64,000 nt of DNA from Heterodera schachtii. Its lineage: Eukaryota > Nematoda > Chromadorea > Rhabditida > Heteroderidae. The stretch lies in contig SIJG01000021.1 of the NCBI GenBank assembly GCA_023374025.1, positions 1,447,523-1,511,522 on the forward strand, in the 5' to 3' direction. Position 1 is the stretch's first letter. Each line of letters starts with the position of its first letter. Made by a program: the position numbers and the translations under genes. The notes under the pieces were generated by a model that worked only from the letters and a program-made list of their open reading frames with translations, had not been told where the DNA came from and searched no databases. Below, piece after piece: positions 34,749 to 46,303 of this stretch.

Positions 34749-35796
34749 TGTTTGTTGTAATGTTTGTGTATTTTTAATTGTCGATGGGTTTTTGTTGCTA
34801 TTTGTGCACGATTGTAATTGTTTGTTGTAATGTTTGTGTATTTTTAATTGTCGATGTGTTTTTGTTGCTATTTGTGCACGATTGGAATTGTTTGTTGTAA
34901 TTATTCGTGAATATGTTTGTTGTAATGTTTGTGTATTTTAATTGTCGATGTGTTTTTGTTGCTATTTGTGCACGATTGGAATTGTTTGTTGTAATTATTC
35001 GTGAATATGTTTGTTGTAATGTTTGTGTATTTTTAATTGTCGATGTGTTTTTGTTGCTATTTGTGCACGATTGTAATTGTTTGTTGTAATTATTCGTGAA
35101 TATGTTTGTTGTAATATTTTTGTGTTTTTGATTGTCGATGTGTTTTTGTTGCTATTTGTGCACGATTGTAATTGTTTGTTGTAATGTTTGTGTATTTTTA
35201 ATTGTCGATGTGTTTTTGTTGCTATTTGTGCACGATTGTAATTGATTGTTGTAATTATTCGTGAATATGTTTGTTGTAATGTTTGTGTGTTTTTAATTGT
35301 CGATGTGTTTATGTTGCTATTTGTGCACGATTGTAATTGTTGTAATGCTTGTGTGTTTTTAATTGTCGATGTGTTTTTGTTGCTATTTATTCATGATTTT
35401 AATTGTTTGTTGTAATTATTGCGAATATGTTTGTCTCAATGTTTGTGTGTTTTTAATTGTCGATGTGTTTTTGTTGCTATTTGTGCACGATTGTAATTGT
35501 TTGTTGTAATTATTGCGAATATGTTTGTCTCAATGTTTGTGTGTTTTTAATTGTCGATGTGTTTTTGTTGCTATTTATGCATGATTGTAATTGTTTGTTG
35601 TATTATTCGTGAATATGTTTGTTGTAATATTTTTGTGTTTTTGATTGTCGATGTGTTTTTGTTGCTATTTGTGCACGATTGTAATTGTTTGTTATAATTA
35701 TTCGTGAATATGTTTGTTGTAATGTTTGTGTATTTTTAATTGTCGATGTGTTTTTGTTGCTATTTGTGCACGATTGTAATTGTTTGTTGTAATTAG
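34749..35796. repeat. 95-bp satellite, right block
   Basis: The same repeat as at 30950, with more divergent units toward the right (GCGAATATG, TTATGCATG variants). It ends at GTAATTAGGTAAATT. Confidence 0.9.
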
Positions 35797-36036
35797 GTAA
35801 ATTTTCTTTCTAATTTTTCTTAGCAAATATTGACATTTTTTAAACCAAAAATTTTGTGAAGAAAAAAAATTTTGCGAGAAGAACTTTCTAGAAAATCTTC
35901 CAATTTTTAGGGGATGCATTTTAAAAATTTTAGGTCGCTTCTTAGGGTGTATTTTTCGTTATTTTTGTTAATAAATTTTCCAAAAAATGTCGAAATAGTG
36001 AAAAAATAGTGACAAAACGCCAAAATTTTGAATTTT
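35797..36036. other. Partial TAGGG-type element, left part
   Basis: AATAGTGAAAAAATAGTGAC and similar words match the element at 53300-53835. The right part continues after the nested insertion to about 36640 (CGCAGCCCTA). Confidence 0.5.
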
Positions 36037-36472
36037 CGGAACCCGTCAGTTGGGCCCTCACGATTGGGCCCCCACGGTTGGGCCCTCACGTTTGGGCCCC
36101 AGCATGTTTTTCCACGTAAGATTTTTTTGTTGGCATCCAAATCCAACAAACTTGGTATCATTCGAAAGCTCTTATCATGCTCTATTAGCCTGACAAAAAG
36201 CGGATAGATTTTCAAGCCTGGAAAAAATTTTATTAAGAAAAAACTTAAAAAATTTCGACTTTTTCGAAATTTTCACGTATAACTTTTTGGTAATTATCTA
36301 ATCGCGAAGCAATAGCTTAGAAAAAGCTTCTAAACATGTTAAGCTTTCGAATGATACCAACAATGTTAGATTTTGATGCCAAAGAAAAAAGTTATAGAAT
36401 GTTATATTAGGAAAACATGCTGGGGCCCAAACGTGTGGGGCCTAATCGTAAGGGCCCAACTGACGTAGACCG
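36037..36472. mobile_element. Palindromic element with CATTCGAAAG core
   Basis: Perfect 8-bp duplication TGAATTTT (36029-36036 and 36473-36480). Termini CGGAACCC... and ...TAGACCG; arms of GTTGGGCCC repeats. The core carries TTGGTATCATTCGAAAGC and its inverse CTTTCGAATGATACCAACA. Same family as 26834, 58328 and 62443. Confidence 0.9.
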
Positions 36473-36659
36473 TGAATTTTCACTATTTTAGTTACGAAGC
36501 GCCAAAATAGTGATTTCTAGTGACCGATAGTGAGATCAGAATTGAACAAATTTCAACGCAGATGCGTTTTTTGAGCTCCATTCTTCAAAACAATTGAGTA
36601 AAAAAATTAGTAAAATCACTAAAAATCGCAGCCCTATTAATCATACAAATTTAAAAATT

Positions 36660-37200
36660 TGCAGTTGCTATGCCAGGATTTTTATTTTGTAAAGTCAATT
36701 TTTCGATTCGAAAATGATTCGACGACATATTTTTATTCTGAAAGTCACTAGATCACATTTTGATAGCTTATTTTATTTGAGATTAAATAAATTTATCCCC
36801 GGCTCATATATTCAAGCCCGGCCCCGATCAGATGACACCGACATTTCCAATCCCAACTTCAAACACGCAAAACTGTGCTTTTGCTAAAAAGTTTCTATCA
36901 TTTGCAAATATTGTTGAAAAGTCTCTCCCATTTTTTAGTTCTTACGGCCCCGAATTATCAATCAATTTTGAGGTTTTTGTTTTTTTGCAAGCCAGAAAAA
37001 TTTTTTTGATACAACTTAAATCGTGATGGTCGTTTCGTAAAAACTGCCAAATTTACAGAATTTTTGAGAAAATCAGTCATAACTTTTCTTAAATTTATCA
37101 TATTTTTGGTCAGAAACCAAATCATTAAAAAGAAACTGAGGATGATCGCTGATTTGACGCGTAAATTTTAATAAAACCACAATTTTTTAGGAATTCAATT
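36660..37200. other. Non-coding stretch
   Basis: AT-rich. Near 37158 there is a fragment (GACGCGTAAA) of the end of the element at 16500. No gene supported. Confidence 0.4.
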
Positions 37201-37224
37201 TTTTTTTAAATAACTTAGGCAATG

Positions 37225-37360
37225 TTATTTTACGACTAATGGACGGTTTCCTGGTCGGAAAAATGGCACTTTTGTAAACATTAAAAAATCTCCGCTAATT
37301 TGCTCGAGAGGAGAGATTAAGAGCAGTCGGAACATCGAAAGATTTACATAAATGGACTTC
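37225..37360 (+). pseudogene. MATH first-half relic
   Basis: Plus-strand pieces resemble GRISDRKEGT...REEIKSS...KVYINGLP of the 22.5-25.4 kb gene, with frameshifts and stops. No neighbouring exons remain. Confidence 0.6.
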
Positions 37361-37514
37361 CAACGCACCATCATAAGTAAAAGCTCAAACATTTATTTGG
37401 TTATTTTTTAAAATGAACTCAAAAAATGAAAAATATGCCAAAGGCAAGAAAAGAATTTTTAAAAATAATTTCCATTTAGCAAAAAATTTCCCAATTGTTT
37501 GTGCTTTCTCCGTG

Positions 37515-39743
37515 TTATGCTTCTTTCATCATCAAATCAATGGCCAATGTCACTTTGTCCCCGCTTTTGTCATACAATCCTTTGCCCGGGTCCATCAATT
37601 CCTTAATTGACCATAATTGATCAATTAAGGAAACCAATTGACACCAACTCACTCACCGAAAATGAAATGAAAGACTTAAAACCATGGTAGCACTGTGGGG
37701 CGACAAAAACTCTGTTGAAATATTTACCGGTAGAATTCTCTGCCCCATCACACTTTTGCGAAACAATTCGAAAGGTTGCCGAGCATTTGCAGCTCCAATT
37801 CCAAACTTAAAAACAAATTAAATTAAATTTGGGTTAATATTAAAGAATTGGCATTGTTTTATCCAGGCCAGCCCGTATCTAGGGGGTTACCGTATATTCT
37901 CTAATTAAGGCCCTGTCTTCAATTATGTCCCCCTTTCTGAAGAGGTTGAAAAATAATCCCCCCGGGGCCTTAATTAGAGAATATACGGTAATGTTCTGTA
38001 AATTTTGCACATTTTCTTATCATATTGCATTAAATTTCTTATTTTTTGAAAATTTGAGCCCAATATGGCAAAATTTGTGATTCCTCCCCGAAATTTTTTT
38101 TCTGGATACGGGCCTGGCTTTGTCCCACCACCTTTCTTTGAAGCATCACACTCAAGGTAAAAGCCCAGCCATTTCTGATTGACAGTGCTTCGATTTTTCC
38201 TGTTTATTTGCACTACAATTTTCCATGGGATTCCATTTATTTGAATTTTTTTGCTGCATCGATTGTTGTACATTTTTTCTACCGCAAATTCCGACACTTT
38301 TTCAATATCCATCGTAATTTTTCCAAATGTCCAAACTCGCCCATGGCTCGGAAATAGCAGTGGGTACAGTAAGCCACCGGAAATCCAACAAAAATTCGGA
38401 TTGATATGGCACTGTTCCACGTCGGTCACTTCGTCTGTTGTTAAAATGCCGGATGGAACTGTAAATATGGAAAAGAATAGTGATTATATGAAAAAATAAA
38501 ATTAATTAATCAAAATAATTTTGTAAATTAAAATCCAAAAAATATTTTTTTTTACCAATTTTCTCCAAGAAATCCTCTTCTGAGAAGAGCGGAAAGCGAA
38601 TTTTGAAAAGTGCCGAGCCAAGCATTTGACGGCGATTCTCTGCTGAACATTCAATGCCATTTGAACGGCATTTTTCATCGGCCCAACAGAGTGCCGAAAA
38701 TAAACAATTAGAATTAATGTGAAATAATTTAATAATAAAATTGTAAGTTTTTTAAATTAAAAAATTACTGCTTCCCAAACAGAAATCTCTTCACAGATTT
38801 TCAATTCGTCACGTCCCAAAATTTCGCATAACAATTTTTGGTCAATTTGCAAAAATGCCTCCGATTTGAGCAAAGTTTCGGCATTTTTGTCAATGTAAGC
38901 CAAACAATCATTGCAATAATTCTAAATATAAAAAATATATATTTGCATTTTAATTCGCTTAAATTCATTATCATTTATTATTTCCTTCCCACCTCCAAGT
39001 CGAAAAGGAGAGCCTGGGCAAAAGCAAAGAAAACATTTGGCAATTCGGAGAAAGGAATTTGCAAAGATGCGTTGACCAGAGGAGGGATATTGTATTTATT
39101 GGCTAATTAAAAATTAATTATTTTTATAATTTTTCAAAATAATAAATTCATTCACCGGCGTAAAGCACGGCCATTGCATTGTCTCCGTTCAATTCGGCCA
39201 AATCACCCGCGTAAATGAAGCTAAACATCACTTTGAATGCTGCTGCTTCAACGTCGGGGACCTCCACGGGACAACGAGCAGAGGCTACAGAGGGTTAATT
39301 AAAAAGAATAAATTAGATTTGAGTAATTATCAAATTGAAAATTGAAACAATGCCATAAATTAATTTTTTATTCATTAATATTTTACCAAATTCAGCTTTT
39401 TCTTTTTTGGCGTCAAAGCGGAACATTGCCTCAAAAACATCGGAAGCGTTCTTCAAAATGAGTTTATGCGCTGGCACACGCTTAAAGGATTAAAATTAAA
39501 ATATAAAAATATAACAAAATTAATTAACAATAACCCATTTTAGACCCTTCGTTCCCGACCTTCGCTAATCTCTTCCCTGAAGTGTCTGTCGGTGGCGATT
39601 CCCCAATTAAAAGGGTTATAATTAGGCAATTTAAAACTCACCACTTTTGCGTCCCCCACCAAAAAGTACACATCCGCATACTCTCCCGTGCTCAACATCA
39701 GCTTCGTCCATTTATTCCCTGGTAATTTTGAAATGATAATCAT
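37515..39743 (-). CDS. BTB-BACK-MATH protein, intact (429 aa)
   Basis: Nine exons, all open and in phase: 39642-39743, 39387-39480, 39156-39284, 38993-39102, 38769-38921, 38556-38694, 38132-38458, 37657-37805, 37515-37601. The product has a BTB domain (residues about 20-125: EYADVYFLVGD, SDVFEAMFRFDAKKEK, FKVMFSFIYAGD), BACK (about 145-245: YIDKNAETLLKSEAFLQIDQ, ALCWADEKCRSNGIECS), a VPSGIL linker and one MATH domain (about 285-425: KKIQINGIPWKIVVQI, WNWSCKCSATFRIVSQK). BTB-BACK proteins commonly bind CUL3, and MATH binds substrate, so a ubiquitin-ligase adaptor role is inferred. No signal peptide or membrane segment. Start ATG at 39743; the longer frame upstream begins with TTG. Intron 1 has a GT donor where paralogues have GC, and intron 5 ends in CG, the only doubtful junction. 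Confidence 0.85.
37864..38116. mobile_element. hAT-like MITE in MATH intron
   Basis: Ends CAGGCCAGCCCGTATC and GGATACGGGCCTG; flanks GTTTTATC and GCTTTGTC are a degraded 8-bp duplication. It contains a further inverted pair TACCGTATATTCTCTAATTA. It lies in intron 7 of the intact BTB gene and leaves the exons whole. Confidence 0.7.
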
Positions 39744-39824
39744 GATATTTTTAAGTGTAAAAAAGTCAGGCAAAAAATTAAAATACTTTTTTGAAATTCC
39801 GCCCTAATTATCGTAAATGATAAA

Positions 39825-40437
39825 TAGGGAGGGACCTGACTTTTAGGCATGAAAAATGTGAAAAAGGCACTAAAAATTACAACAAAAAAATTGGAAAAAG
39901 GCAGCAAAAATTAACACTTTTGGGCAAAAATTTTTTTCTAATTAATAAAAAAAATTCAGTTTCCCTTTGCGCATTAACAATCAACAAAATATATATGTTT
40001 TCATTCGTTTTTGTTCTTAAAAATTATTAGATATTTAAAAATTTTAAGGACAATTTAGGGACAGGACCATAGCCAGAAAAACTTCCTTTTTTTTTTTTTA
40101 CTTTTCGAGAAAAAAAAATTTTCTCCAATGTTATATGTCAACATTTCAGCACCGGAGCAAAAAGGCAGGAATTTTTTAAAGGTTTTGCGCCAAAAAATGA
40201 CGTATTATAGCCGTTTTGGGGTTAAAATTGCAAAAATTGAAGGTCCGGCGGTGCCAATAGGCGCCGGAAAAATTTTTGAAAAATTTAATGGTGTAAGGCA
40301 CAAAATTCGCAAAAAAAGGCATAAAAAAGTTCAAGCTAGAAGCTTCAAATCAAGTAAAAACTCGTTTTTAGTGCGTGCGTATTAGGCAATAGCAAGTTAG
40401 CAACAAAAAAGCCATATGCCTCAAAATCCGGGCTCTA
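39825..40437. mobile_element. TAGGG-type element
   Basis: Left end TAGGGAGGGACCTGACTTTTAG, right end CTCAAAATCCGGGCTCTA; flanks ATGATAAA and ATAATAAA are an 8-bp duplication with one mismatch. It carries one copy of GGTGCCAATAGGCGCC. A related but partial copy is at about 53860-54060. Confidence 0.7.
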
Positions 40438-40444
40438 ATAATAA

Positions 40445-41860
40445 ATCAAATAACATTTCCGTGTGATATCATCACTACTATTATGTACAAACATCCGCAA
40501 AATAGCGAATTTGATTCGTTAAAATGTGAATAGAAATCCTCAATCTTAAATATTTCAAAATGGCCCGGTACCACCAGCAGGGCTAGGTGTAAATGGATTT
40601 TAAATTACCGAAAAACTCATAATCTATAATTACGGAATCAATAAATATCGTAATTCTGTAACTCGTAATTTTTAAAAAATTTGTTAAAAAACAAAACTCA
40701 TTATTTGGGATGCAGCCGGAGGGATGTCCCCGGCCAAACCGGGAACGGGGAGAGCGGGATTCATTAACCCGGAGATCATCTGAAACGGGGATTTGTAAAC
40801 GGGGAACGAGGATCCTCGCACGGGGAAACGTGGAAAAAACTCGAATTTTACTGAAAAAAAATTTTTTTTTTTTTTTTTTTTTGTAATAGCATACTTTAAT
40901 TATAATTTATTCGCAACAATTTTCCCATTTTAGCTAAAGCTATATGATGCACTTACCATTCTTCGAATAGTCCGAGCTCATTTCATTCTGTTTATTTTCA
41001 GCCTTTATTGCTTTCATTTTGACTAATTCCATCATAGCTTCTTTAAATTAAAAAAATATGTTTATAAAAAACCATGTAAATTTAGAAAACAACTCATTAC
41101 CCCAAGCGTCATTGCTCTTCCTCGTCCGACTCAGATTCGGATGAGAATTCAATGCCTACCATTAGCTTGGAATATCACTGAAAATGTAATAAAAATTACT
41201 AAATTTTAATATTTATATAATTCAAATTATAAACTATTTCAAAATCAAGGAGATTTAATGAATAAATTGTGGCCTTTTGTTTTTAAGTCTTGCGTCGGTG
41301 TAGGTGTTTTGTACTGATTTAAAAATACATCTAGAATTGATTTTTTATTACATCGGAACCGTGATATTAAATTCTGATCCTGGTCTATAAAAAAAATTCT
41401 GTCACTTGCATATCTTTCTCAGCCATTTTAGCTATTTAAGTTGCTAAAATGAAAATTATATTTAAAAAAAGGAAGATAAGCAAATCTAATTCAAATTCTT
41501 TTCTCTTTTTTGGGTCAGCATTTTGCCGTGATTTATTATTTATGCCTTCCTCACCCCATCATAATAAAAGTTAACCATCTCATCAGTAGTAGAAGGCCCC
41601 TCTTTTCTTCATTTATTGCCTGTTCTGCAATTTTTTTTTCAAATAATAATTGCCCGAATTTAGCCTCCAAAAAATGCTGCTAAAATAGTTGACAAAAATG
41701 AAAATAAACGATCAAAAAAATATTTTTAATACGACCATTTTTATACATTAGCAAATGCAAAATGATTCAAATTTATTCAAATAAAAGAATCCAAAAGAAG
41801 GACAAAAGCCGCTTACACATTGGATATGTTTAGGTCTCCAACAATTTTTTAAGCTTGGTT
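40445..41860. other. Non-coding stretch with GGGGAACG repeat
   Basis: Positions about 40730-40835 are a CGGGGAACGGGG-type repeat, like the fragment at 20265-20310. The rest is AT-rich with a poly-T run near 40870. I recognise no exon. Confidence 0.4.
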
Positions 41861-41869
41861 GTAACTTTG

Positions 41870-43497
41870 TATGGAATTTATTGATGAGAAATCTATTGTT
41901 TTGCTTAGTTCTTGTAAGTTTTTTGTAGTACGGTTAATGAAAGAATATTCAGTTTTAGTTATTTTGGATTTAGTGATTAATCTGAGCGAAACTGTATACA
42001 TAAAGCGACTTGCGTGGAAAATAAAGGCGGAAGTAACAACGGATGAGGAAAACGAAGAAAAATGCTTGGGCTTTTCCATCCTTTGTGACGGTCCAAAAGA
42101 AGGTGAAAGTGTTCAATTAATTTGACTAATAAATTGAGTTTAAGAAATGAAATGGCGCTGCAAATTTTTGGCGATATTTCGAATTATTTCACAAAAAAAT
42201 GGCACCGAGAATTCCATTGGCACACTTCATGACTAGGGCTCGGATTTATAGTTTTTTCACTATTTTTTTCCTGAGCTCCCCATGGCCTGAAATGCACGAA
42301 AAACGTGTTTTTTTCGGCTGTTGTTAAGCTACTTTTCGAACGGATTTCTGATCGGAAAAAGGGCACACTTTTGATGGACATTGAAAAAGTATCCGAATTT
42401 GCACGAGAGAAAGTTGGAATCAGTCGGTACAGCGAAAAAATATACATAAATGGATTTTCGTGGAAAATACAGGCACAAATTGAAAAGAAAACTGGAAGCA
42501 CTGACAATAATGAGAAATGGTTGGCCATTTACCTTTTGTACGATGGCCCAAAAGAAGGTGCAAATTAACTGTTAATTAAATGCTAATTAACAACGATGAT
42601 TAATTATGATTAAGATTTGAATTGGCGTTGCTACGTTCGTTCGGCAACTTTTCGAATTGTTTCGCAAAAAAATGGGGCAGAGAATCCGATTGGGACACTT
42701 ACTGACCGTGTTTTTGACAATAAATCAACTAATTGGGGATTCGAAAATTTCATTTCCGTTACGGTAAGAGCCAATTAAATTAAATGACCAATTAATTAAT
42801 TTATAAAATTTTATTTGAATAAATTAAATAATTAAAATTAAGGAATTGATGGAGCTGAACAATGGATTTTACGACAAAAGCGAAGACAAAGTGACATTGG
42901 CCATTGATGTCACTATGAAAGAAGCAAAAATGGAAAAATTAATTTTGTACCAATGCAAATCGAAAGGGACATTTTTTACGGAAATTGAAAAAGTGTCGGA
43001 ATTTGCGCAAGAAATCTTTTGGAGTCAACGTATAAGCGAGACCGTGCACATCAAAGGATTTTCATGGAAAATATTGGCACAAATTAGAAAGAATTTGCTT
43101 GGCACTGATAATAATGAGAAATGGATGGGCTTTTACCTTTTATTCGATGGGCCAAAAGAAGGTGCAAATTAAAAGCTAATTGATAAAAATCATAATTAAT
43201 TGCCATTAAGCCCAAAATTGTAGCTTCGAATGTTCGGCAACTTTTCGAATTGTCTCGCAAAAGAAAGATGTGCCGGATTTCAAGGATGAATTCAATGACC
43301 AACTGTTAAACAATAAATTGAACTGGAAATCCTTTCATTCAATTTCATTTGATGTGAGTGACAATTAAACTTTACCTTAATTTATCCAATTATGGACAAT
43401 TAAGGAATTGATGGACGAGGACAATGGATTATGGGACAAAAGCGAGGACAAAGTGACGTTGGCCATTGATGTCACAGTGAACGAAGCAAAAACATAG
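41870..43497 (+). pseudogene. Multi-MATH fragment without BTB-BACK
   Basis: Pieces in order: a MATH first half ending at about 42102 (SETVYIKRLAWKIKAEV), a second half from about 42145 (WRCKFLAIFRIISQKNG) cut at 42233 by the start of a TAGGGCTCGG repeat, a further first half (42330-42557), then complete exons 42615-42763, 42843-43161, 43211-43353 and 43405-43497 with stop TAG. That makes remnants of three MATH domains. The last two are open except at the 42233 junction. No BTB or BACK exon lies upstream. It is most likely the 3' part of a multi-MATH gene moved or truncated. Confidence 0.75.
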
Positions 43498-43734
43498 GAC
43501 GAGTCATAAACAATTTGCAATTTTCTATTCATTGAAATCAACATTTTTTTTTTATTTATGCGAAATTTTAAAATAAATTTTCGATTTAAAAGTTTGTTTT
43601 CAAAAAAACCATGTTGGTTTTTTTGCACATTATCATTTTGGGCGAGTTTCGGCATTACAAAAAGCCTTAAAATATAAACTTTTAAAAAATGGTCTTGAAA
43701 AGTAAAAAAAAATTTTTGTTTTGTTGCTTTACAT

Positions 43735-43900
43735 TAGAGTGAAACGGGACCAAAACACGGACAACTGAGTACCGAGGTCCCGGTTTTGACAAATTTTGAC
43801 CGGGACCGGGAAATTCCCGGTTTTCCCTGCCAAAAATTCCTGTTTTTTCGACCTGATTAGGTCCCGGTCTTCCAAAAATTCCCGGTCCCGCTTCACTCTA
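43735..43900. mobile_element. hAT-type MITE, TAGAGTG family
   Basis: Inverted termini TAGAGTGAAACGGGACC and a perfect 8-bp duplication CTTTACAT (43727-43734 and 43901-43908). Same family as 549 and 8421. Confidence 0.9.
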
Positions 43901-43908
43901 CTTTACAT

Positions 43909-44205
43909 GAATGCCTGGAGGACTTCGTTCGTAAATTTTCGTCTCCGACCCCTCCACCCCCACCCCCCTCTAGAACTATTTCAATTCGGGTCACATGTCC
44001 TCGACTTGATGTCTTGATTAATTGAAACAATAAAAATAGGACTTGGTGCCGAACCTGCACTTCGTTCGTATTGAGTCGGATCGACCCCCACCCCCCCCCC
44101 CCTACTATTTAATGTATGATAAACACTCAGAGCAAATTTAATTTGTCAAATTGAAACCAAAAATTATGCCAAATTGGCATGAAAAGCACATTTAAGAATA
44201 TTTAT
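43909..44205. other. Non-coding, C-runs
   Basis: Two copies of a block with GACTTCGTTCGTA or TTCGTTCGTATTGAG, each followed by a run of CCCCC-rich sequence (about 43950 and 44090). No gene. Confidence 0.4.
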
Positions 44206-44211
44206 TTCAAT

Positions 44212-45319
44212 TCAGCAGAAACAATCCTCAAATGATTCTGGTTTCTCCGTTTTTGCTTCTTTCACCATCAAATCAATGGCCAACGTCACTTTGTCCTCGC
44301 TTTTGTCCCATAATCCATTGTCCTCGTCCATCAAATCCTTAATTAACCATAATTATGCCAACTAAGGAAAACGTTCAATTGACACAAACCGCAAAATTAA
44401 TGAAATAATTAAATCCAAAAAGGTAATTTGCGGTGTCAAAAACTCTGCTGAAATGTTTCTCAATGCCATTCTCCGTCCCATCACATTTTTGTGAAACAAT
44501 TCGAAAGGTTGCCGAACATTCGCAGCTCCAATGCCAATCTTTAAAGAAATTAAATTAAATTTTGCTAATAATTGGCATTGTGCTTTTTCACCACCTTTCT
44601 TAGAAACATCGCACTGAAGGCAAAAGGCCATATCATTGGCAGCAATTTCTTCATAACTCGTGTTGATTTGTGCCACAATTTTCCATGCGATTCCCCCTAT
44701 GTGCACAGCTTCACTTTTACGACAACTCGCAAACTTTTCTCCCGCAAATTCCGAAACTTTTTCAATATCCAGCTCAATTGTTCCGGATGCCCAAACTCGC
44801 CCATGGCTCGGAAATTGCTGTGGGTACAGTAAGCCACCAGAAATCCAACAAAAATTCGGACTGTTATGGTACTGTTCCACGTTGGTCACTTCGTCTGTTG
44901 TCAAAATGCCTGATGGAACTGTAAAAAAAATAATGAAAAAGACAAACAATTAAATCGTCTCTTTTTTTTTACCAATTTTCTCAAAGAAATCCTCTTTCGA
45001 GAAGAGCGGAAAGCGAATTTTAAACATTGCCGGTCCAAGCATTTGACGGCGATTCTCTGCTGAACATTCAATGCCATTTGAACGGCATTTTTCATTGGCC
45101 CAACAGAGTGCCGAAAAAAACAAAAAATGAATTAGTAAATATTATTTAAATAACTAATAAATTTACTGCTTTCCAAACAGAAATCTCTTCACGAATTTTC
45201 AATTCATCACGTCCAAAAATCTCGCATAATGTTTTTTGGTCAATTTGCAAAAATTCCTCCGATTTGAGCAAAGTTTCGGCATTTTTGTCAATGTAAGCCA
45301 AACAATCATTGCAATAATT
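44212..45319 (-). pseudogene. BACK-MATH gene lacking BTB exons
   Basis: Exons 45167-45319 and 44973-45111 (BACK), 44595-44918, 44390-44538 and 44212-44337 (one MATH domain, stop TGA) are all open and closely match the intact gene at 37515-39743 (for example YIDKNAETLLKSEEFLQIDQ). Exons 1-4, which would encode BTB, are absent. Upstream sequence instead holds last-exon fragments from the opposite strand at 45424-45590. The intron between the BACK exons ends in CG, as in its relatives. It is a rearrangement product with no start codon of its own in family position. Confidence 0.8.
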
Positions 45320-45423
45320 CTAAATATAAAAAAGATAATTAAACAATTAATTGTATGTAATTTTATCATTGAAAAATAAATTTAATTGATGAGACAAAAA
45401 CCGAATTATGGGTAGGTAATTAA

Positions 45424-45590
45424 GTAATTGATGGACCCGAACAATGGATTTTACTACAGAGAAGAAGACAATTATGAAAAATTCAGGAATTAATGGACCC
45501 GAGCAAAGAATTTTACAACAGAGAAGAAGACAAATTGACATTGGCCACTGATGTCACAGTAAATGGAGTAAAAACGGAGCACAACTCATA
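45424..45590 (+). pseudogene. Two last-exon relics of MATH genes
   Basis: LMDPNNGFYYREEDN at about 45430-45473 is followed by a second copy, LMDPSKEFYNREEDKLTLAT, to a stop near 45590. Both are ends of MATH domains on the plus strand, head to head with the truncated gene at 44212-45319. Confidence 0.75.
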
Positions 45591-46207
45591 AATGTCAATA
45601 TGATGTGGAAAAATCTCATCGTTTAGGCCTACTCATTTTTTGCAAAAATTTCCTTAACTCCTATGATTTTTAAGGATTTTGCGACTTAAGCTATTTTTGT
45701 ATTTTCAGGTCACCATAAAGAAGGTATATAATTAAGTTGGTGTACAGTATTTTGTATACATCCAATATCAATATACTTTTATTCCCCTCTTTTGAATCCC
45801 ATTTTTGAATTAACAAAATCGCTATTGGCTTTTCATAACAACAGAGTTCCCAAGTTTTTTTTTTAAATTCAGTACACCAAACATTAAAATTCAGATTTAG
45901 ACATGAAAATTCAGATTTTGCAAAAAAAAAAAGCATGAAAATTCATTTAAAACGCTATTTTATTAGCGTAAAACACAGGGCTTCCAACTGAAACAGGACA
46001 TTCATGGAACGCTCCAATTTCTGAATGAAAATAAAACTTGAAGAAAATTCAATGATAATTATTGCAAATGAACATTTTGATTGGTTTTGTTAATGTTACG
46101 GTCAAACAAATAAATTTGCTGTGTTTTTAATTTTAAAACTTTGGGGGGGATTGATAATTTTTGAAACGAATGTGTTAATATTTTTTAAAAATCGTTTATT
46201 CATGTAA

Positions 46208-46303
46208 AGAACGTAAAATTTATAGAAATATTTATTGGACATCCATGGGAAATATTGGCACAAATAAAAACAAAAAATGGAAGCATTGACAATAATGATT
46301 AGG
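46208..46303 (+). pseudogene. MATH relic
   Basis: The nucleotide sequence matches the stretch coding ERKSE...GHPWEILAQIKTKNGSIDNN of MATH exons. It is cut at both ends and bordered on the right by TAGGGTCGCGAC, the terminus of a TAGGG-type element half. Confidence 0.6.

Noticed and set aside
30950..35796. Possible CRISPR-like array
   Set aside because: Units are contiguous with no unique spacers, and the genome is eukaryotic.
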